Source: an uncultured Bacteroidaceae bacterium
GTDB lineage: Bacteria > Bacteroidota > Bacteroidia > Bacteroidales > Bacteroidaceae
Direction of reading: 5' to 3'
Assembly: GCA_934364765.1 (NCBI GenBank)
Contig: CAKRMO010000076.1
Span: 1 to 6,168 of the forward strand
DNA: 6,168 nt
The translations under genes and the position numbers were made by a program. A model generated the notes under the pieces. It saw only the letters and a program-made list of their open reading frames with translations, had not been told where the DNA came from and searched no databases. This document shows, in pieces, positions 6,118 to 6,168 of this stretch (position 1 is its first letter; each line of letters begins with the position of its first letter).

Positions 6118-6168
6118 ATGAACGCAAGAAAAATACTGACAGGCGTTATTGTTTCCACATTCGCCATA
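6118..6168 (+). CDS. Start of a probable exported protein, truncated by window edge
   Basis: Only 17 codons are visible: MNARKILTGVIVSTFAI. A short basic start (Arg4, Lys5) followed by a hydrophobic stretch looks like the beginning of a signal peptide or lipoprotein signal, but no cleavage site is in view. The ATG lies 4 bases after the stop of the LRR gene, and AAGG at 6107-6110 ends 7 nt before the ATG, as expected for a ribosome binding site. This tight spacing suggests the two genes are co-transcribed and translationally linked. The product cannot be identified from this fragment. Confidence 0.65.
   Translation, partial: MNARKILTGVIVSTFAI

Noticed and set aside
5193..6167. Long open frame of 324 codons on the minus strand opposite the LRR gene
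   Set aside because: It is antisense to a repeat protein with signal peptide and clear 23-residue repeats; the open frame follows from the repetitive codon pattern and has no family resemblance.

Overview
The window looks like a chromosomal segment of a Bacteroidales bacterium (Prevotellaceae or Muribaculaceae-like). This is inferred from four things. There are Bacteroidetes-type promoter boxes (TAnnTTTG) ahead of guaD and dapA. Start codons follow A-rich leaders with little or no Shine-Dalgarno sequence. There is a secreted BspA-like leucine-rich-repeat protein ending in a C-terminal motif common in this order. Genic DNA has moderate GC, with frequent ATA (Ile) and AGG (Arg) codons. No mobile-element genes, tRNA, rRNA or CRISPR array were seen.

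Layout. Positions 1-2433 (minus) hold an unbroken reading frame of 811 codons with no stop inside the window: the N-terminal part of a large protein I do not recognise, with OB/S1-like beta segments at both ends of a helical middle. Upstream of it on the same strand, 58 bp away, is a guanine deaminase gene (guaD, 2492-2956). Its promoter at 2983-3013 also fixes its start codon. A 680-bp intergenic region (2957-3636) separates guaD from the divergent dapA. It holds both promoters, four AT-rich direct repeats spaced exactly 21 bp apart (3181-3264), and a 115-bp REP/MITE-like element made of two inverted hairpins (3302-3416).

On the plus strand, dapA (3637-4524, lysine/diaminopimelate synthesis) is followed after 35 bp by the LRR protein gene (4560-6113). 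Four bases later comes the start of another gene, cut by the window edge, whose first residues resemble a signal peptide. The last three may share a transcript, although dapA is housekeeping and the other two look like cell-envelope or secreted products.

The genes do not form one obvious pathway. guaD works in purine salvage, dapA in amino-acid and peptidoglycan precursor synthesis, and the LRR gene at the cell surface. The least explained parts are the large minus-strand protein and the repeat-rich intergenic region.
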